This document shows, piece after piece, positions 1-10,798 of a DNA stretch of 64,000 bases. This stretch comes from Thalassia testudinum. Its lineage: Eukaryota > Streptophyta > Magnoliopsida > Alismatales > Hydrocharitaceae. Below the pieces are notes generated by a model, which was not told the DNA's origin, ran no database searches, and worked only from the letters and a program-made list of their open reading frames with translations. The DNA is taken from NCBI GenBank assembly GCA_037157565.1, contig JAZHRO010000039.1, forward strand, positions 46,128,001 through 46,192,000, written 5' to 3'. Each line of letters opens with the position of its first letter. The first letter of the stretch is position 1. Both the position numbers and the translations under genes were made by a program.

Positions 1-20
1 TCGGGAACCGGGTCGTTACA
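1..20 (+). repeat. Tail of a gypsy LTR (end of preceding copy)
   Basis: The first 20 bases match the conserved terminal block (GGGAAYCGGGTCGTWACA) that also ends the LTR copies at 1626, 3292 and 46960. They are the extreme 3' end of an LTR that begins outside the window. The next base starts an internal LTR position, so this is part of a head-to-tail arrangement. Confidence 0.7.
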
Positions 21-1626
21 TAGGATTTCGACCTGCTGCGTGCTTGGGGCTCACAGAGACGCCTGGGTCTACGGTTCAGGCCCCATTACTTTCAGATTGT
101 CTGGTAGAGTGGTCTACCCCTATTAATCTTATTAAATAAGAATGTATTTGTGGAATTAGCCAACTAGGAACCTAGGATGTGGCATGAACCCTAGGACAGA
201 GAAATGAATAAACCAATTGTATTGCATGATTGTATTTGTATACATGAATAAGTTAAACTGCTAGCCATTGCCTGTAATAAAGTTATGAGATGCTTGTTAG
301 AATATGAGTTACCTGAGATAAATGAGTAGTTATTGTGAAATCATCAGTTGCATGTATTAAATTGTGGAAACACGAGCTGCTTGTATATAAACGAGAACTA
401 AATTGTGAATGATGGAATCTGGATCGGAATAATGTGGTGAACATGAGCATGAACCCTACGGAGAGTAAGGAGTAGAGCTCCTTTGGTTAGATGGAAATTT
501 TGGAATGTAAACGGGAAGTGTGCTGGCCCTTGAGTACATGGTACCAAGGACCGATTGTCCCCTTTTTGTGTAGAACGGAGCTAGTCGCCCTTGGGTTGGG
601 ACCCGGGGTAAGGATTGGCTACTCTACACCAACTTCTGTTAACCCTCGTGTACACGGTACCGAGGTGAGCTACTAGTGTAGGGAAAAAGCTTGCCACCCC
701 ACGAGGCCCAGGGTTCAGTTAGCCACCCTGCACCAACTTGTCAGGCCCTCTAGGCAAACCGGGGTAGTCAGACGAGGGTGAGCGGACTGTGGAGAGGCGA
801 GACCCCTGTTTAGTTCTGAGGTGCTAGACCCCTGTTTCTGAGAGGGCTAGACCCTATACTGTTTCGTGCTATACTTTGGGCGTACTCGCTGACGAAAACG
901 ACTGACCGCGTGTCAGTGCAGGGTAGCTACCCGTGCACTTATCACGCGTGCTGTAGTCACCGCTACGTCTTGACAGTGACCTCGGGGTGGTTGACTGGGT
1001 GTAGGACTACCACGAGGGACTCTCTCAGTCAGGAGGGCATCACGTGTACCTCCTACTCTTCGGAAAAGACTACAATCAAGATCGTTCCCACGAGGAACAT
1101 GCAAGATCAAGAAAATTTGAAAGTTTGAGGAAAAAAGGGGTGAAAAGGAAATGCATGTAAAATAAAATAGCTAGAAAAGTTAATTAAACATGTTACTTTA
1201 CTACTTTAGATATTATAGTTACCACTCTACTCAGCAATTGCTGACTCTGTCTCTTTCATAACACTGTTCAGGTCCAGGAGTTGAGCAGCCTGAGCTTCTG
1301 GCTGCGGAGGGTGCTGGGCCCAGTCGAGCCTAGCCATACTTTTTCTGCTCTTCTTTTTGTACACCCTTACTGTTGTAGTGAGTTTTGACTTTTAGTTACT
1401 GTTGCTTTGTTTCCGTTGTTCCTGTTGTTGTGGTGGTATGTATTGGAATAGTAGCTTTTACTTTCCTTTACTTCTTTGCTCGTTTTACTGCTTAGTTATA
1501 TTGCATATGTGAATGTGGTTTACTTTCCTGCTTGTTGGTTGTTTTTTGTTGGACTACTGGGTCTTGGGATTAGTCGAGGCAAGTCAATCTTGGGTCTTGT
1601 AGGGATCCGGGAACCGGGTCGTAACA
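21..1626 (+). mobile_element. Ty3-gypsy LTR, 3' portion, copy 1
   Basis: Non-coding. It shares ordered landmarks with the complete LTR at 44258-46960: an AATAAGAATGTA-type AT-rich block, the GGGTAGCTACCCGTGC block near 920, the 'accactctactcagc' block near 1220, the 'gttgagcagcc...gctggg' block near 1275, and the terminal block ending GTAACA. The 5' part (U3 and promoter) is missing, so this is a 5'-truncated LTR. Small ORFs inside it have no family resemblance and are treated as chance. Family assignment rests on the copy at 44258, which adjoins a chromovirus integrase. Confidence 0.7.
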
Positions 1627-3292
1627 TCTAATGTACATTAGTCGCTGGTACATGTTACCAGCCGATAGCATGTTCAGGGCCTGCGGAGACGACGAGATCC
1701 GCGGCACAGGCTCCCATTCCTCCCGTGACACTCAGTAGAGTGGTTTAACTCAGCTGTTAATATTTAAATAAGAATGTACTTGGTTGGAATAATCCGATTG
1801 AACTCTAGGATGTGGAATGATTCCTAGGGTAGAAATGAATGAGCCTGTTTGAGCTGTACTGGTTACTTGAATGCATGGTTAAGATGAATTGCTAGCAAAT
1901 GCCTTTAATATAATTACGAGATGCATGTTAAAATATGAGCTGCCTGTATGTAATGAGAAATTTAATTGTGAAACCACAAGTTGCATGTTATGATTGAGAA
2001 CTGAATTATGAAAACACGAGCTGCCTGTATATGGATAAGGAACGAGTGATGAAACATGAGATCTGGATATGGATAAATGAGATAAATATGAGCATGAACC
2101 CTACGGGGACTTAGGAGGAAAACTCCTGGATATGAAAAGGAATTCCGTGTGTAGACGGAGGTGAGTTGGCCCTTGCGTACGTGGTACCAAGGAGCATTGT
2201 GATTCTTCTAGTGTAGAGCGGAGCTAGCCTCCCTTGGGTTGAGACTCGAGGGTAGGATTGGCCACTCTACACCGACTCTTGTAGGCCCTCGCATACGTGG
2301 TACTGAGGCGTAGTACTAGTGTAGGGAAGGAGCTAGCCACCCCACGGGGACCGATGTCAAGCTAGCCACCCTGCATCCACTTTGTTAGGCCTATGGGGCA
2401 AACCAAGGTAGTCGGACGAGAGTATGTGGATTGTGGAGGGGCAAAACCCCTGTTTGGTACTGAGGGGTGAGACCCCTATTATGAGAGCGTAAGGTCCTAT
2501 GCTGTTCCATGTTGTACTTTAGGCGTACCCACTAGCAGAAACGACTGACTGCGTGCCAGTGCAGGGTAGCTACCCGTGCGCTTATCACGCATGCCATAGT
2601 CACCGCTACCTCTCGCAGTGATCTTGGGGTGGTTGACTAGGTGTGTGACTACCACGGGGGACTCTCCCGGCCAAGAGAGCACCACGTGTACCTTCCACTC
2701 TACGGAAAAGACTACAATCAAGATAGTTTCCATGAGGAACATGCAAGATCAAGAAATACCTGGATATGTGAGAAATAAATGAAACAGAAACACATAAATG
2801 AGATAAATAGAAATGCGAAATAAACATGTTGTTGTTTTTACTGTACTTGCACTTAAATAATGTAAACACCACTCTACTCTGCATTCGTTGACTCTGTCTT
2901 TTCGTAACCCTGTTCAGGACCACGAGTTGAGCAGCCCGAGTTTTCTGCTGCAGAGGGTGCTGGGCCTAGCTGAGCCCAGCCGTAGTCGTTTTTCAGCTCT
3001 TTCACTTTTCTACTGTGGTAGTGAGTAATGGACACATGGTTTACTATTCCTGTTACTTTCTGTTTCATTTCCGCTGCTGTAGTTGCTATTGTAGGGGCAT
3101 GTACTATGTTTTGAGACAGTTGCTTTACTTTCTTTACTGTTTCGTTCTTTTCTTCTACTTAGTTATACTGCATGTGTGAATGTTGGTTATTTTTCATGCC
3201 TTTGGTATTTCTTGTTGGATGGCTAGGTCTTGGGATTAGTCGAGGCGAGTCGATCTCGGGTCCTACAGGGATTCGGAAATCGGGTCGTAACA
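1627..3292 (+). mobile_element. Ty3-gypsy LTR, 3' portion, copy 2, with downstream priming site
   Basis: This is a second 3' LTR portion fused directly to the end of copy 1. Its first bases (TCTAATGT) align with an internal position of the LTR at about 39707, so the junction joins an LTR terminus to a mid-LTR site. It keeps all the landmarks of copy 1 and ends in GTAACA, followed at once by an initiator-Met priming site. That shows this is the real 3' boundary of a 5' LTR. The internal region after it is lost at 3336. Confidence 0.7.
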
Positions 3293-3295
3293 AGA

Positions 3296-3313
3296 TGGTA
3301 TCAGAGAAAGGTC
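3296..3313 (+). promoter_or_regulatory. Primer binding site, tRNA-iMet type
   Basis: TGGTATCAGAGAAAGGTC lies 3 bases after the LTR terminus. TGGTATCAGAG is the complement of the plant initiator-Met tRNA 3' end, used by many gypsy and copia elements to prime minus-strand DNA synthesis. The site is orphaned: about 25 bases later the sequence changes to an unrelated element at 3337. Confidence 0.85.
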
Positions 3314-3336
3314 GTCCCGAGAAATGAACCATAACA

Positions 3337-3591
3337 TGCAACTTTTTATGGTTTACTAAGTATAGAAGACATGTTAGGCCTATATTGCTTGTTCTTTTCT
3401 TTTCTTCCTCTTTAGAATTTAGGGGTTGAGAGGATAGAAAATTACCTATCCTCGGAGTGGTTGTCGTGCGGTTGCTTGTCTTCTGGATTTCCTGTAGCTG
3501 CACAAAAAAGGAGATATTATTAGAAATTTAAAAACAGGAATTTAATTACCTCTAGAATAGCCGTTGCTCCCCGGCAACGGCGCCAAAGTGA
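3337..3591 (-). mobile_element. Partial 5' internal region of Athila/Tat-type element, beyond LTR A
   Basis: This stretch nearly duplicates 10543-10798, the leader next to LTR B, and includes its own tRNA-Asp priming site. In a normal element the distal (3') LTR is followed by host DNA. Here LTR A is followed by another leader, so the element is a tandem LTR-internal-LTR-internal remnant, presumably from unequal recombination. It is cut at 3337 against a gypsy leader. Confidence 0.75.
3569..3585 (-). promoter_or_regulatory. Primer binding site, tRNA-Asp type (copy next to LTR A)
   Basis: The minus strand reads TGGCGCCGTTGCCGGGG, the exact complement of a plant tRNA-Asp(GUC) 3' end with CCA. 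It follows the LTR end by about 6 bases. A tRNA-Asp primer is characteristic of the Athila/Tat branch of plant Ty3-gypsy elements. Confidence 0.9.
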
Positions 3592-6267
3592 TGGTGGCGT
3601 CGTGACTAGCTTTTGTTATAGAAATAGCGTTGTAGTACAGCTAGTTATTGCCATCATTACATATATAATCTTTTTACTCGGAAATAAAAGAGTTCCCGAG
3701 GTCGAACTCAGGGAGCAAGTCGTATTCTAGAAGTACAAATTCTTATTACAAAAATAAAGAGAGAGAGAGAGAGGGGAAAATTTTGCTTCTTCTTCTTCTC
3801 TTCTTTCTTCTTCTTGTCTTTTTGGTTGTTCTTCACCTGTGCTTTCTTCTCTTCTCTTTCTTTTTCTTCTTTGTCCTCATGTTCTTCTTTTCTTCTTGCT
3901 TCTCTGCTTCTTGTCTTCTCTTCCTGTTCTGCAGCTGCTAAGTGCTCGCTGCTTTCCTCTTTTTTTTTTTCTTCTTGGTTGCGGTTCTGTCCTTCTTTTC
4001 TTCTTCTTCTTTGTCTTCAGGACGTCGTCTGATTTTTCAATCAGACGACTTAAACTGCTGCTGCTACAGTGTGTCTCCTTCTCCTTCTTCTTCACCTGTG
4101 CCTGCACACTCACGGTTTAAGTCAGAGGGCAAAACCTACTCTACCCTCCCCCCTCGTCTCTCTCTCTCAGAATTCACTCTTAGGAAAGCTCTCCCAGAGC
4201 AACCGGTTAATCGGGTACGCGGGTCGCGCCCGGGTCCAGGCCCACCGGCGTGCGGTGGTGGGTGAGGAGTGCAGGTCGGGCTAATCGGGTCGGGCCAGGT
4301 CCGCGGGGCGTGAGCACGGACGAGGCCGGGTAGTCGGGCGGGTGAGAGGGACCTCACCCCGTGATCAGGAGGCGAACAGCTTAAGGCACGTTTTGCCTTT
4401 AAGCGCCCGCGTGCCTCTCAAAGTTTCCATGGTGGGACTAAATGTCCCACCCTAATTGAGCGCCTGCAGCGGAGGAGGCAGCTGGCAATCGCGGCTTCAC
4501 GTGAGGCCTTCGCCCCAGCTGCGAGCCTGGGACTCTTCGCGGAGATGCCCCGCGCAGCCTGGGAGTCGGACCTGGGCGAAACGCACCTGGAGCTGCAGGT
4601 TGAAGGTGCTTCTTCAGCGCAGCAATGGCGACGGCGGTCGAGATACCTGTCCACAGAGGAATGGCCTCTCGGCCTAATCAGATACGCGGAGAACCTTCGC
4701 CGTGGCACGGTGAAGGTGGTGGGGGGTCTAGCAGGCGGTGGGGCGGAGCATGAGGGCCGCCCTAGGTCAAACTGCAAGCAGAGAAGTGGGTGTGTTCGGT
4801 GGATCTGCAGAGGGCGTTTGGTGGGAAGTGGAAGGGCGGAAGAGGATCAGGGTTAGGAGGCAGAGGTTCTGCTGTGGTCGGCGAGCCGTGTGGGTTGCTG
4901 GAGTGATGGGAGCGGGTCACCGGAGTGTGGCCGGAGGTGGAGAAGGTGAGGGTGATTAGGCGCGGTCGAGGGGTAATTAGATAAAAATAGCAAGGGGAAA
5001 GAAAAAGGGGATAGAGAAGACCTATTTCTAACCTAGCTAAAGTGACGAAGGGGAAGAAGGGGCTGTCGGCTCGTACCTACCGGAGCTGGAGAAGAAATGC
5101 CCAGTGGGGGAGGACGGCGGTGACGACGGGGCAGAGGCAGCGCGCGCCGGTATTGCGCGACGCGGAGGAGAATCAGGAAGAAGTCTCTGCTCCTGGTATT
5201 GCGGCAGAGCTAAGAGGAGGAGGAGGAGAAGCCGCCGGAGCAAAGGGGCGTCTGTCGGAGTGGGAAGAGAGGAAAGTGAGGGGGTATCTCCGTCAGATCC
5301 GAGCTCCGAAGAACGGCGGAGCGACGGGGGTATTTATAGGAGCAGAATCAGAGAGGAGGGCGGAGGGAGACGACATGTCTCCCTCGCCGGAAGACGCCGG
5401 AGGAAGGAGACCCATACCGTCCGTGCGTTCGCACGGGCGGTATGGGCGGTCGCAGCACTCAGGGGGGTGCTCCTGCGGTGGCTGACGACGCAGGGCACCC
5501 CCATTTGACTTGGCAGGCTCCCTCCCTTACCCTACGTGGCGTCATGCTCCGCGCAAGGTCGCCGGAGCATGGTGCTGCTCAGGTTTTGCAGGAGGGACCT
5601 AAATGCAAAGAACGAAGGAGAGTTAGGGGCCAAAATGTGAGGGTTCAAAAGTTGAGGGCCAGAAAGTAAATGTATGAGGACCAAAGTGTAAAGTTGGTCA
5701 AGAAGGTTTCTTCTTAGGCTCGAGTTTTTATACATGACTAATTAGGACCTAAGGATTCTGATGGTGAATTTTATTTCTATATTAAACCTTGTTTGACCGG
5801 CCAATTTACGCAAAAACCCAAATTAAGTTGTTAATTGGGCATGGTTCTCAATGTAGGTCAAAATGGGTTCCTAAGGCCAAATTGAAGGTTCTAAACCCTA
5901 GAGATTATTTTTCTATGAATTTTAGAGTGTTTATTCTTTTTTTAATTTGCCTCGAACCTCGTGTATTTAAGTGGGTTTGTTTTTAGGGTTACAGGATGTC
6001 ATTTAATTCTTCGGAGTTGCTGTAGCCCTTATTGAGTCATTTCATCCCACTTTTCTTCTTATTAGGTTGTTTTGACCTATGTTTGGATCCTGAGTTACCC
6101 TGTTTTCAGATTGGATTGGTGAAATTGCATTTTTACCCCTCAGTTTATATTTTCTTTGCAAACTCAGAATCTCTCTGAGCCAAGCCTTTCTAAGGTTATG
6201 TAGGAGCTTTTAGTCTCTGTATTAGTTCAAAATGAGCTAGTTATGGCTTATGATGAGGTTCTCATCA
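3592..6267 (-). repeat. LTR A (3' LTR) of the Athila/Tat-type element
   Basis: About 2.68 kb, starting TGATGAGAACCTCATCA on the minus strand and ending CGCCACCA. The boundaries are set by the polypurine tract on one side, the priming site on the other, and the solo LTR at 16806-19537, which has a clean target duplication at the same termini. Landmarks in LTR order are a TATA box (5331-5338), a GC-rich stretch (4200-5500), a CTTCGCC/GGCGAAG hairpin (4694-4720), a TCTGATT/AATCAGA hairpin (4023-4050), a pyrimidine-rich block on the plus strand (3785-4020) and a TCGAACTCAGGGAG box near 3705. ORFs here are mirrored in frame and direction among copies and look like by-products of composition. Confidence 0.9.
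5331..5338 (-). promoter_or_regulatory. TATA box of LTR A
   Basis: The minus strand reads TATAAATA inside CTATAAATACCCCC. The same octamer sits at the equivalent place in LTR B (12541-12548) and in the LTR at 57474 (58399-58406). Older copies have TATTTAAG or ATTTAAG there. It lies about 0.93 kb from the LTR start, giving a long U3 and a long R-U5. Confidence 0.7.
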
Positions 6268-6300
6268 TACCCCCATGCCTAGCTTTTGCTAGTCCCTTAG
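6268..6300 (-). promoter_or_regulatory. Polypurine tract and conserved pre-LTR motif
   Basis: Immediately before the LTR start, the minus strand reads GGGACTAGCAAAAGCTAGG then CATGGGGGTA. This block, with a GACTAGC element and a G-rich run, marks the 3' end of many plant Tat/Athila-type elements and would prime plus-strand synthesis. Its position shows that LTR A is the 3' LTR. Confidence 0.8.
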
Positions 6301-7817
6301 CAAAAACTTAAGGTTTCAACCCTTGTTCTAGACCATGAAGTTCTTAATAGCTTTAGATAAGTGCTTTTTCATTTAAATTTAGATTAGGTCAGAATGCTGA
6401 CCATAGGCTTAAAAGGTACTCTAGTACCAATTAAGATCCAAATCTGTCTAGCCTCAGCCTCAGTCCTTAGCAAAGGTTTTTAAGGCCCACAAGAACTATC
6501 CTAAGGTCTATTGGACTTTGTGGTTAAAGCACCCGTTCTTGAAATGATTTTAGCCTCGGTTCAGTTCGCAGTGTGTTTTATAAGAGAGAGATAGAAAGTT
6601 TTTCTGTTTGGAGAGTTTTCTCTCTCTTTTTCTTTTTAGTTCTAGCCTAGGATTGGCTTTTCAACACGGTCTGTATCAGATTCATTGCTCCCATCATCAA
6701 TCCTCAATTGTTCCTGGCGATCGATGCTTTGAGATAGCACCGCCCATGGCAACCCCCGGAACCCTGGCTATTGAGATTTCGAGATAATTCCATCCATGGT
6801 GTTCCGTGGCTGAATTCAGACCCTGGCAATTGACACTTCGAGATAATGCCATCCATGGAATCTGAACCAGCAGAGTGCTTACATGCCCCCAGTAGGATAT
6901 GTAAATATCCTAAGAGACAAGCACCGAGGAGATGATATTTTGTTACGCATCTTCGAGGGGATTTTCCGCCTCTTTGCGCTGGAAACTTGTCCAAATCAAC
7001 TTGTGTTGATCGGTCGCTCCTACTCTAGGTGTACTTTTCAGAATTTTGCAACGTTTCTGCGTGATTTTGATTTTTACGCTTACTGAACCAGGCTGTGTGT
7101 GAGGTTAGGGTGCTTAGGTTACTAAGTCTCGTAAACCAAAAATTAGTTAATGAGGCCCAATACTCCCTAAGCTTTAGACCTAATACTTCAGCTTTTCATT
7201 TTCCTCAACCTCTTGAGGAGTGTCCAGATCTTAATGGGTACTAAGAGTCTATTCAAGAATGCCTAAGGTTTGCGTTCTTACTAATCTCATTATGCACTTT
7301 TCAGTTATTTTCTTGAATGAGGTCTAGAACTTAGGTTAATTCCTTAGTTCCTTACTAATGACTATCAATTGTTTCTCATATTTTGTGCTCCTTTTTTCCT
7401 TTTTGTTTCTTTTTTTTCTTCTCCTTCACACAATTTCCTTTCTCCTCTTATTCTCTTATTCTTTTTCGAAAATTTTTTAATTTTTATGGTGTTTTTGGCA
7501 TATGTGAATTTTTTGTTTGAAGCCTTTTCTTACACGTTTTGCACTTTCATACCCCCCCATGCCTAAGATTTGCAATGTCCTCATTGTAACTTAGGGGGTT
7601 TTTATTCAACTTAGTTCATACATTAGGACAGATGTTTTGATGAGTAAATGGGTCGGGGTGACTGTTGCGGACGATTTTTAATCTCAGATGCAAGCACCTG
7701 AGGTGGAGTCGGCTGTCCTAAAGTGTGAATTTCAAGTGCACAAAGTTTTTAGAAAAGGTTTCAGGTTTTTAAAGAGAATGACGGGCTGCCTCCCGTTGAG
7801 CGCTAAATTTGATGCCT
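6301..7817 (-). other. 3' non-coding internal region of the element
   Basis: No reading frame here is credible. It holds degenerate direct repeats at 6713-6870, a second G-rich motif near 7550-7600, and at about 7779-7812 the minus-strand equivalent of a GCTGCCTCCCGTTGAGCGC block, a motif I associate with non-autonomous plant Tat-type elements. Related sequence, in the opposite orientation, occurs at 37890-38400. Confidence 0.6.
6713..6870. repeat. Three degenerate direct repeats, 50-60 bp each
   Basis: Units start at 6713, 6763 and 6822. Each begins CCTGGC and carries a GAGATARN-CCATCCATGG-like segment (for example GAGATAATTCCATCCATGG). The spacing is irregular (50, then 59). They fall in the 3' non-coding part of the minus-strand element. 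Confidence 0.75.
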
Positions 7818-9710
7818 TCAGCCAAGCGGGAAATGCGATGGAGAGGGGATGGTGAAATCAGCAGAGTTTTGTAATACAAGCACCTTGATTAAGAGCCTGG
7901 TTGGTCCAACCAGGTGCTTGTTCTGATTAACAGGCTGATGATGCAGCCCAAACCCAATCAATCTGGTGGGTTGATAGATGTGGATAAAAAGGTGTGGAAC
8001 CCACCATATACTATGAAGCTCAGATGGATGTGGAAGTGAAAACGCAGAGTTTGGCTGAGTCGAATCAGCCTGGTCAGAGTAGGGACCCGTAGAATAATCA
8101 ATGAATGACGCGGAAACCCTACAGGGGTGATCAGAGAATGATGGAGCATGATATGCAGTCTGATCAGTGTTCCAAACCCGATGTGGAAATGCAATCGGCT
8201 CGGTGAGAGGTGAATCTGAATAGAAATTGAGTCCGGTTGCAGGTCGGGGTTGGGAAGAGGTTTTGATTAGTTCTGTGTGTGCAGACGAGGTGGCAACTGT
8301 GTATGAGGGCTCTTCAAGAAAGGAATGACAGGTGATTTTCTGTAAAGAGTCCTCTGGGTAACTATCAAATGCCTGAAGAGTGTCTGTAGGATGAAAGAAA
8401 TCTGAATTGAGAAAAGAGTTGAATTCTGGGTTGCAATCACTCTTGGCATTTTCTGTTTTTGGTTCCTGAGGATCGAAAAGGAATGATTCTGTGTTATTAG
8501 TGATCTCGGGAATCAGGACCTCAGAGTCGGAGTCAGAGTCATGTGAACTGAGGTCGTAGATGGGCCTGGCATGTTCAGGAAGGAGAATCTCTCCGCAATT
8601 ATAGTCGGATCTGAAGTTGTCGGAGAGTTTGCGAAAATGAGATTCATGATTATGAATTCCACCGCAGCATAAATCATCAGATGTGGAATCAGCAGCTTGA
8701 CTGCGGTCTAGTCTATATGTCAATTCTGGGCTCGAAAAGGTATTCTGTCTAGGCTTGAGCTCCAAGCTGGTAGGATAAACCCAATTAAAACCTTACTCAT
8801 CCAACTCCTCAGTTTCTATATCATAAATTGGCATGACTTTCGAAAAATCGATCAAATTTCCTGAGGATGTTGGAGAGGGATATTCATCAAATAGAGGCCT
8901 GGAATCATATTCTGTAAAAATTTGATCTTTCTCATAAGGGGCCTCATAATCTTCCCAATAAGTTTCAGATCTAGGTTCTAGGCTTAGGATGTGGGTAGAA
9001 TTATTAGAACCTAAGTCCGAATAACCTTCGAGGGCCACCTTATCAAAATAAGGGGCGGAATTTATACCCTCAAAAGGTTCAGTTCTGATCTCATTATTGC
9101 AGGAGTTCTGGAATTCTAGGCTTGGCAATTCATGGTCTAAGTTTGGCTCATCATTTTGTTCTCCTGCAATATCCCAACCTAATTCAACATTGTCTTCTAT
9201 CTGGGTTGAGATTCCACAACCACTTTGTGCCTCAGTCCCGAGATCTGGGAAACTGGATTGTTCCTTACTACTGTTCCAAGATGGTTCATCCTCTGTTTCT
9301 GGTATATACGGGTATTTCTGGTTGATAATTTGTTCTACTGATTTCATCATTTTTACCCATTTTATAAGGGCATCTTGGTGTTGTTCCCAAAGTACAGGAT
9401 TTGTCAAGCATTGAAGGTATTCAGATTGGTGTAATTTTTCTATCTCAATGTATCCTGTCATGAGCATATCTCGGGTTGATCCTTTTGTAACTTCTGTCAA
9501 TAGAATTTGGGCACAGTTTATGATGAAAGCTGTGGTTGTTGGGACATCAACCTGAATGTTTTCTATTGGTGTTGAGGGTTTACATTTGATTTCATAGAAT
9601 TCAAGGGCATCCTCAATCATCTTATCTTTCATGGATCTCAAATATTCAGGTTTTTTGAATGGTAGTGTTAATTGGTGTGGCTGCATCTTTGAATCAGGTG
9701 GTGGAATCAA
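7818..9710 (-). CDS. Uncharacterised ORF of the non-autonomous Athila-type element (one in-frame stop)
   Basis: Two long frames, 9710-8793 and 8765-7818, are in the same phase and separated by one TAA (8795-8793), so the ancestral product was about 630 residues. The first ATG is at 9686. The upstream open stretch begins after a stop at 9734-9732, and a spliced or non-AUG start is possible. The first ~130 residues look like a helical domain with evenly spaced hydrophobics. The remainder is acidic, Ser/Asn/Asp-rich and probably disordered. I see no CCHC knuckle, DSG protease site, YxDD box or integrase HHCC/DDE pattern, and I do not recognise the family. It sits where gag would sit, between priming site and polypurine tract. 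It may be a diverged Gag, a captured host gene, or a lineage-specific protein. Confidence 0.6.
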
Positions 9711-10775
9711 GATATAGAATTGAAGTTTGAATCAAGATGGAAGAAAGGGATTTTGTTCAGAATCAGAGGAAAAAGGGGCTATGTGAATGATTTCTGCAAA
9801 AACAAGGGAGCCGAGGCTTAGCCTCGGGGAGAGTGAATTTCTATAGGAGGTTTCAAGGACCTCCTGCAAAATACTGAAGGACTGGATGAGATAAGCAGGT
9901 GCTGGACCCAATCAAGACACCCAAAAATTGTTGTGTGACTATAGAGGTGCGGGGCAGATGGACCCCTTGATCAGAAAGATCGTCCACCTGAGAATTACGT
10001 GGGCAGCTAGAGAGGGTGAGTCCCGCGAAGAACCCTACACGGTAGAGAGTCCCCACGGGTTACAGGGTTTCCCCCACTCGACCTCTCTTGTCACTGAGAT
10101 TCCAGGTAGACTAGAATGGGGATCTTGACCTCTGAAGTCTACCAATTTTAGTTTAAGATCAGGGTGCTTAAAGTTACACTTGAACTCTTAGGTATTTTGA
10201 GTGAGAAAGTGACCTAATTTTAAGGTTGGTTGACCCAAGGGGTTAACTTTACCTCTTGTTCTTTTGAGAGCTTTTGGGTCATTTCTTTTTGGGTTCAAGT
10301 GTTTAGAGAGCCAATTGTTTAGGGTTTCTCTGAATAAGTATGTTCAATCAATGGTTTAGGCACACTTCTTTTGGATTTTCTCCATTCTTGATTTAAGTAG
10401 TGTGTCTCTAAAACCCTAATGTTGAATCTTATGTTGGCTCTATTTGGTCCAGTTAGTTCTTTGTTGGGTAATTAGGGCTCAAGCAAGAATGTGTTAGTCC
10501 TTAAATACCCTTAATAGTGTGCAGGAATAATGGGTTGAAAACATGCAACTTTTTATGGTTTACTAAGTATAGAAGACAGGTTAGGCCTATATTGCTTGTT
10601 CTTTTCTTTTCTTCCTTTTTAGAATTTAGGGGTTGAGAGGATAGAAAATTACCTGTCCTCGGAGTGGTTGTCGTGCGGTTGCTTGTCATCTGGATTTCCT
10701 GTAGCTGCACAAAAAAGGAGATATTATTAGAAATTTAAAAACAGGAATTTAATTACCTCTGGAATAGCCGTTGCT
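9711..10775 (-). other. Leader between tRNA-Asp priming site and ORF
   Basis: This is about 1 kb without a convincing frame. It probably contains the packaging and dimerisation region and perhaps an intron, as in other long-leader plant gypsy elements. No specific structure could be confirmed by eye. Positions 10543-10775 are repeated at 3337-3568. Confidence 0.5.
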
Positions 10776-10792
10776 CCCCGGCAACGGCGCCA
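10776..10792 (-). promoter_or_regulatory. Primer binding site, tRNA-Asp type (functional copy)
   Basis: The minus strand has TGGCGCCGTTGCCGGGG, complementary to the plant tRNA-Asp 3' end, about 6 bases inside LTR B. It fixes the element's orientation and makes LTR B the 5' LTR. Confidence 0.9.
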
Positions 10793-10798
10793 AAGTGA

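Noticed and set aside
3814..4120. Cys/Ser/Phe/Leu-rich ORFs on the plus strand and Lys/Glu-rich ORFs on the minus strand, repeated at 11021-11327
   Set aside because: They arise from a pyrimidine-rich tract in LTRs A and B. They are low complexity, overlap on both strands and are not kept in LTRs C-E.
4418..5508. GC-rich ORFs of 100-147 codons (also 11625-12709)
   Set aside because: They lie in the GC-rich transcribed part of the LTRs, overlap in several frames, shift frame between A and B, and match no family.
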